Shown: positions 59,889-64,000 of the stretch, piece after piece | Position numbering within the stretch: position 1 is the first letter of the stretch | Layout of the letters: every line of letters begins with the position of its first letter | From: Streptomyces sindenensis | GTDB taxonomy: Bacteria; Actinomycetota; Actinomycetes; Streptomycetales; Streptomycetaceae | Direction of reading: 5' to 3' | Assembly: GCF_014649035.1 (NCBI RefSeq) | Contig: NZ_BMSG01000020.1 | Span: 1 to 64,000, forward strand | Length of the DNA: 64,000 bases | Notes under the pieces: model-generated | Database searches by the model: none | Seen by the model: the letters and a program-made list of their open reading frames with translations, nothing else | Told to the model about the DNA's origin: nothing | Translations under genes and position numbers: made by a program

Positions 59889-60695
59889 GTGTCGACGCCG
59901 TTCTATGTCTCACCCCAGCAGGCCATGGCCGACCGGGCGGAGTACGCCCGCAAGGGCATCGCCCGTGGTCGCAGCCTCGTTGTGCTGCAGTACGCCGACG
60001 GCATTGTGTTCGTCGGCGAGAACCCGTCCCGCGCGCTCCACAAGTTCAGCGAGATCTACGACCGGATCGGCTTCGCCGCCGCCGGCAAGTACAACGAGTA
60101 CGAGAACCTCCGCATCGGCGGGGTGCGCTACGCCGATCTGCGCGGATACACCTACGACCGGGACGATGTGACGGCCCGTGGGCTGGCCAACGTCTACGCC
60201 CAGACGCTCGGCACCATCTTCTCCAGCGCGGCCGAGAAGCCGTACGAGGTGGAGCTGGTGGTCGCCGAGGTCGGCACCGAGCCCGAGGGCGACCAGATCT
60301 ACCGGCTGCCGCACGACGGTTCGATCGTGGACGAGCACGGCTCGGTCGCGGTCGGCGGCAACGCCGAGCAGATCAGCGGCTTCCTGGACCAGCGGCACCG
60401 CGACGGAATGACGCTGGCCGAGGCGCTCAAGCTGGCCGTCCAGGCCCTCTCGCGGGAGCCCGGCGGCGGCGAGCGGGAGATCCCCGCGGAGCGGCTGGAG
60501 GTCGCGGTCCTGGACCGCACCCGCCCCCAGCAGCGGAAGTTCAAGCGGATCGTCGGCCGTCAGCTGGCCCGGCTGCTGGAGACGGAGGCCGCCGCCAGCA
60601 CGCCCACGGACGCCCCGTCCGACGCCGAGGGCGACGACCCCACCGGCACGGACAACGGCAGCGCGTCCGGCTCCACGGAGGAGACCGGCACGTAG
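59889..60695 (+). CDS. prcA: 20S proteasome alpha subunit
   Basis: A 268-residue gate-forming subunit that makes the outer rings of the proteasome. MSTPFYVSPQQAMADRAEYARKGIARG is the gating N-terminus and H0 helix. The last 40 residues are Thr/Ser/Gly/Asp-rich and flexible. GTG start with GGAAGGGACGGA. Together with PrcB and ARC it degrades pupylated proteins. Confidence 0.98.
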   Translation: MSTPFYVSPQQAMADRAEYARKGIARGRSLVVLQYADGIVFVGENPSRALHKFSEIYDRIGFAAAGKYNEYENLRIGGVRYADLRGYTYDRDDVTARGLANVYAQTLGTIFSSAAEKPYEVELVVAEVGTEPEGDQIYRLPHDGSIVDEHGSVAVGGNAEQISGFLDQRHRDGMTLAEALKLAVQALSREPGGGEREIPAERLEVAVLDRTRPQQRKFKRIVGRQLARLLETEAAASTPTDAPSDAEGDDPTGTDNGSASGSTEETGT

Positions 60696-60712
60696 CCGAG
60701 CGACGCTCGACA

Positions 60713-60738
60713 TGCCCCCGGGCCCCGGCCCGGGGGCA
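60713..60738. terminator. Hairpin between prcA and the LacI regulator gene
   Basis: A perfect 11-bp stem TGCCCCCGGGC with a 4-base loop between convergent genes. Confidence 0.8.
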
Positions 60739-60741
60739 CCG

Positions 60742-61779
60742 TCATGCCCGGGCGGTGGCGGGCGGCGGCGCCGTGGAGCCGCGTACGACGAGCTCGACCG
60801 GCAGTCCGCGCTGCTCGGCGGGGCGGCCGTCCAGCACGGCGAGCAGCGCCTCCATGCCCCGTTCCCCGACCTGCTCCGCCGGCAGCCCCACGGTGGTCAG
60901 CTCCGGCTCCAGCGCGGTGGCCAGCGCCAGGTCGTCGAAGCCGGTCACCGACAGCTCGTCCGGCACCCGCAGCCCGAGCCTGCGCGCCGCCTTGCAGGCC
61001 CCGGCGGCCAGGATGTCGTCGTCGCAGATGATCGCGGTGGGCCGCTCCCCGGCGGCCGTCAGGGCCCGCTCGGCCGCCTCACGCCCCGCCCCCACGTCCA
61101 GCGGGGCCCGTACCGTACGCACCGTCGCGCCGCCCGCCGCGTCCAGCGCCTCGCGCAGCGCCTGGGCGCGCACCGCGAACGTCCAGGTGCCCACGGCGGA
61201 CGCCAGATGCAGGAACCGACGGTGGCCGAGCCCCAGCAGATGGCCCGTCACCTGCCGCATCCCGTCCGCGATGTCGAGGTTCACATGGGCGGCGGGCCCG
61301 GTGTCCGAGGGGTCGCTGTCCAGCATCACCAACGGCAGATCCGCCCCGTGCAGCGCGTCCAGTGCGTCGGCGGCCATCGAGGACGCGATCACCCCGTCGA
61401 GCGCCGCCCGGGCCGAGGCGAAGGGGTCCCGGGCGGGGCCCGTGCCGTCCGGCGAGGGGTAGAGCACCACGCCGAAGTCGTGCTCGGCGGCGAGCGCCGC
61501 GGCCCCCGCGTACACCCGGGCGAAGAACTCGTTGGTGAGCGCCGGGACCACCAGCAGCGCCGTCCTGGTGCGGCCGAGCCGCAGACTGCGGGCCGCCAGA
61601 TTGGGCCGGTAGCCGAGCTCCGCCGCCGTGTCCCGGACCCGCTGGGCGGTGACCTCCGACACCCGGCCGGGCCACTTCCCGCCGAGCACCAGGGAGACCG
61701 TCGCCTGGGAGACGCCCGCGGCACGGGCCACGTCACGACTGGTGGGCCGGGCGGGGCCGGGCTGCTGCGGGCTGGTCAC
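60742..61779 (-). CDS. LacI-family regulator
   Basis: A 345-residue repressor. The N-terminal helix-turn-helix is SRDVARAAGVSQATVSLVLGG. The periplasmic-binding-like domain follows (ALLVVPALTNEFFARVYAGA, then ELSVTGFDDLALA). Divergent from an MFS transporter gene with an inverted repeat between them, so it very likely controls that transporter in response to its solute. GGAGG ribosome site. The effector is unknown. Confidence 0.93.
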   Translation of the reverse strand: MTSPQQPGPARPTSRDVARAAGVSQATVSLVLGGKWPGRVSEVTAQRVRDTAAELGYRPNLAARSLRLGRTRTALLVVPALTNEFFARVYAGAAALAAEHDFGVVLYPSPDGTGPARDPFASARAALDGVIASSMAADALDALHGADLPLVMLDSDPSDTGPAAHVNLDIADGMRQVTGHLLGLGHRRFLHLASAVGTWTFAVRAQALREALDAAGGATVRTVRAPLDVGAGREAAERALTAAGERPTAIICDDDILAAGACKAARRLGLRVPDELSVTGFDDLALATALEPELTTVGLPAEQVGERGMEALLAVLDGRPAEQRGLPVELVVRGSTAPPPATARA

Positions 61780-61842
61780 TCGTGCCTCCGTGCGGAACGT
61801 CTCCGTGGTGCCGCGGGGTGGACCCGCGAACTGCGCACATGG

Positions 61843-61869
61843 TACGTATGAACCTCGACGTTATACGTA
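61843..61869. promoter_or_regulatory. Inverted repeat in the LacI/MFS divergent promoter
   Basis: TACGTAT and ATACGTA, perfect complements, lie 13 bases apart midway between the two starts. The right arm is embedded in GTTATACGTAAC, whose outer four bases are also symmetrical. Likely regulator site. Confidence 0.55.
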
Positions 61870-61914
61870 ACACTTCGGCGAGCGCACGGTCGGCCGGAGC
61901 GGAGAGGGGCGGGA

Positions 61915-63225
61915 ATGGCCGCAGGATATCTGGACATCCTCCGGGCGCGGCACGCCGCCCGGCTGCTGGCGGGCACCCTGGTGGGCCGGCTGCCCAACGG
62001 CACCGCGCACATCGCGATCGTGCTGTTCACCCGCGCGGAGGGCGGCAGCTACACCCTGGCCGGCGCGCTCGCCGCCGCGTACGGCCTGGCCACCGCCGTC
62101 GGGCAGCCGCTGCTCGGCCGCGCGGTCGACCTGTACGGGCAGCCGCGCGTCCAGCTCCCGGCCGCCGTGCTCTCCGCGCTCGGGATGTCCCTGCTGGCCC
62201 TCACCGGCCTCGGCTCGCTCCCGCTGGCCTACTTCGCCGTCATCGTCGCCGGAGTCGCCACACCGCCCCTGGAGGGCGGTCTGCGGGCCCTGTGGCCCAG
62301 CGTCCTCAAGGGCGAGGGCCAGGTGCACCGGGCCTATGCCATGGACGCCGTGGCGCAGGAGATCATGTTCACCGTCGGACCGCTCCTGGTGACGCTGCTC
62401 GTCTCGCTCTGGTCCCCGGCCGCCGCCCTGCTCGTCATCAACGCCATCGGCGTCCTCGGCGCCCTCTCGGTCGTCCTCTCCGAGCCCTCGCGCACCTGGC
62501 GCTCCGCGCCCCGCGAGGCGCACTGGCTCGGCGCCCTGCGCTCGCCCGGACTCCTCGCGCTCCTCGGCGCGTTCTTCTTCGTCGGGCTCGCCCTCGGCTC
62601 CATCACGGTGGCCGGGGTGGCGTACGCCGACGACCACGGGCGGGAGGCGGTGTACGGCTGGCTGATGGCCGCCCTCGGCCTCGGCGCGCTGATCGGCGGT
62701 CTGGCCTACGGGGCACGGCAGTGGGCCGGTGCCCCCGAGAAGCGGCTGCGGGTCATCGTCGGGCTGCTGGCACTGGGCTATCTGCCGCTGACGCTCACCC
62801 CCTCGGTGCCGCTCATGACCGTCTTCGCCGCCCTCGCCGGGGTCTTCCTCGCCCCGGCCATCGCCTGCTCCTTCATCGTGGTCGACCGGCACGCCCCGCG
62901 CGGCACGGTGACCGAGGCGTTCTCCTGGCTCGTCACCACGTTCGGCGTAGGCGCGGCGGTCGGCACGGCCGTCGCCGGACCGGCCGTCGAACTCGGCTCG
63001 ACCGCCTGGAGCTTCGCCGTCGCGGGGGCCGGGGGAGTGGCCGCCCTGGTGGTCCTCCTGGCCACCGGGAAGGTACTCGGCGGTGTCCCGGCGCCCGGGG
63101 CCGGGACCGCGACGCCTGGCACTTCCCCGAGCTCTCGGCTTCGCTCGAGCAGGGGAGGCTCCATCCCTCGCGGTGTTGCCGAAACGCCCGAACCGCTCCG
63201 CGATGAGGACGTTCCGGCGCCTTGA
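61915..63225 (+). CDS. MFS transporter with repeat-derived C-terminal tail
   Basis: A 436-residue major facilitator protein with 12 spans. GTLVGRLPNGTAHIAIVLF is span 1. The last span ends near VALVVLLATGKVLGG (about residue 392). The final 45 residues (GVPAPGAGTATPG onward) have no membrane or family character and are encoded by two short intergenic-type repeats. GAGAGGGG ribosome site. The transported solute is unknown. It lies between prcA and pafA with its LacI regulator. Confidence 0.9.
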   Translation: MAAGYLDILRARHAARLLAGTLVGRLPNGTAHIAIVLFTRAEGGSYTLAGALAAAYGLATAVGQPLLGRAVDLYGQPRVQLPAAVLSALGMSLLALTGLGSLPLAYFAVIVAGVATPPLEGGLRALWPSVLKGEGQVHRAYAMDAVAQEIMFTVGPLLVTLLVSLWSPAAALLVINAIGVLGALSVVLSEPSRTWRSAPREAHWLGALRSPGLLALLGAFFFVGLALGSITVAGVAYADDHGREAVYGWLMAALGLGALIGGLAYGARQWAGAPEKRLRVIVGLLALGYLPLTLTPSVPLMTVFAALAGVFLAPAIACSFIVVDRHAPRGTVTEAFSWLVTTFGVGAAVGTAVAGPAVELGSTAWSFAVAGAGGVAALVVLLATGKVLGGVPAPGAGTATPGTSPSSRLRSSRGGSIPRGVAETPEPLRDEDVPAP

Positions 63226-63262
63226 GACGCACCGCGAGACGCACCGCACCGGACGCCGCGGC
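63122..63262. repeat. Composite intergenic repeat covering the 3' end of the MFS gene
   Basis: The first part (63122-63158) is a CTTCCCCGAGCTCTCGGC-type hairpin element. The second part (63166-63262) is a degenerate relative of the palindromic element at 6481: shared blocks include GGCGCCTTG and CACCGGACGCCGCG in the same order. The MFS stop codon lies inside it. Confidence 0.65.
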
Positions 63263-63386
63263 CCATCCGGCCCTGAGCGCCGGGACACCCCCTGCCGCTC
63301 CCGTCCGTACGGCCGCCGTCGTGACGGGATCGGAAAATGATCGAAACGGTGCCGTCGAACCCGGTTTCAGCTCGGGCCACAAGGCG

Positions 63387-63392
63387 TAATGT
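63387..63392 (+). promoter_or_regulatory. -10 box for leaderless pafA mRNA
   Basis: TAATGT ends 6 nt before the pafA ATG; there is no ribosome site. Confidence 0.55.
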
Positions 63393-63398
63393 TCAGTC

Positions 63399-64000
63399 AT
63401 GGACCGCCGCATTTTCGGGCTGGAGAACGAGTACGGCGTCACGTGCACGTTCAGGGGACAGCGCCGACTGTCACCTGACGAAGTGGCGCGCTACCTCTTC
63501 CGCCGTGTCGTGTCATGGGGCCGCAGCAGCAACGTCTTTCTGCGGAACGGCGCCCGCCTCTACCTCGACGTGGGATCGCATCCGGAATACGCAACCCCGG
63601 AATGCGACAACGTGACCGAACTGGTCACCCACGACAAGGCCGGCGAGCGCATTCTCGAAGGCCTGCTCGTCGACGCCGAACGCCGCCTGCACGAGGAGGG
63701 AATCGCGGGCGACGTCTATCTCTTCAAGAACAACACCGACTCGGCGGGAAACTCCTACGGATGCCACGAGAACTACCTTGTGGCCCGGCACGGAGAATTC
63801 TCCCGGCTCGCGGACATCCTCATTCCCTTCCTCGTCACCAGGCAGCTGATCTGCGGCGCCGGCAAGGTGCTCCAGACCCCGCGTGGCGCGGTCTACTGCG
63901 TCAGCCAGCGCGCCGAGCACATCTGGGAGGGCGTCAGCTCCGCGACGACCCGCTCCCGGCCGATCATCAACACCCGTGACGAACCCCACGCCGACGCCGA
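63399..64000 (+). CDS. pafA: PafA, Pup-protein ligase (5' part, cut by window edge)
   Basis: The first 200 codons of the ligase that couples the C-terminal Glu of Pup to substrate lysines, using ATP. RRIFGLENEYGV has the metal-binding Glu; catalytic D57 lies in RLYLDVGSHPEYATPECD. YLFKNNTDSAGNSYGCHENY is the nucleotide motif. It lacks the Dop loop, which separates it from the paralogue Dop 6.5 kb upstream. About 250 residues are missing to the right. It is separated from prcBA by the LacI/MFS pair. Confidence 0.97.
   Translation, partial: MDRRIFGLENEYGVTCTFRGQRRLSPDEVARYLFRRVVSWGRSSNVFLRNGARLYLDVGSHPEYATPECDNVTELVTHDKAGERILEGLLVDAERRLHEEGIAGDVYLFKNNTDSAGNSYGCHENYLVARHGEFSRLADILIPFLVTRQLICGAGKVLQTPRGAVYCVSQRAEHIWEGVSSATTRSRPIINTRDEPHADA

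Overview
The window is high-GC (visibly above 70 %), strongly C/G-ending at wobble positions, and carries chaplins, mycothiol biosynthesis, the Pup-proteasome cluster and a gylR-glpF-glpK-glpD glycerol operon. That set points to Streptomyces. From memory the gene order mirrors the S. coelicolor SCO1640-SCO1680 chromosomal core, and the secreted aminopeptidase at the left end is close to the S. griseus enzyme. It reads as stable chromosome with no prophage, CRISPR array or biosynthetic cluster. The mobile DNA I can support is a family of small palindromic intergenic repeats.

Layout. 0.4-6.5 kb: secreted zinc aminopeptidase, an acyl-CoA dehydrogenase/kinase-like operon, glucarate dehydratase and a quinone-type reductase. 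6.5-7.6 kb: two small DUF202 membrane proteins bracketed by palindromic MITE-like repeats. 7.6-13.2 kb: NUDIX hydrolase, flavin dehydrogenase, ASCH protein, a hypothetical protein and an APC permease. 13.3-16.1 kb: gluconate permease and kinase with a divergent GntR-type regulator. 16.2-19 kb: mycothiol-dependent formaldehyde dehydrogenase coupled to a metallo-beta-lactamase hydrolase, a pseudouridine synthase and tRNA-Leu(GAG). 19.2-22.8 kb: M20 peptidase, the chaplins chpH and chpC, and two conserved hypothetical genes. 22.9-26.2 kb: a RecD-like protein that has lost its P-loop, coupled to an aldo/keto reductase. 26.4-29.5 kb: F420-type oxidoreductase, ferritin-like protein, CorA. 29.6-33.2 kb: histidine phosphatase, DUF3090 protein, SCO1664-family kinase-like protein and mshC. 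33.3-36.4 kb: large secreted GH31 enzyme. 36.5-43 kb: PAC2 protein and the glycerol operon. 43-49.5 kb: metH, a HAD phosphatase and a peptide-type ABC substrate-binding lipoprotein. 49.6-54.6 kb: orphan response regulator, RecB-like nuclease, site-2 protease, trmI, a small anchored protein and ferredoxin. 54.8-64 kb: arc, dop, pup, a decayed endonuclease VII gene, prcB, prcA, a LacI regulator/MFS transporter pair, and the 5' part of pafA, cut by the window edge.

How the genes work together. Three coherent systems stand out: protein pupylation and degradation (pafA and dop, pup, arc, prcBA); mycothiol synthesis and use (mshC, the formaldehyde dehydrogenase and its hydrolase partner); and carbon uptake modules, each with its own regulator (gluconate, glycerol). 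Most convergent or operon ends carry long, often perfect hairpins of 12-26 bp. At least seven genes lack a Shine-Dalgarno sequence and have a TANNNT box ending 6-7 nt before the start codon, the signature of leaderless transcripts.

The most interesting leads are the P-loop-less RecD-like protein, the phosphatase/DUF3090/kinase-like trio beside mshC, the frameshifted endonuclease VII remnant between pup and prcB, and the palindromic repeat family, one member of which appears to encode the C-terminal tail of a transporter.
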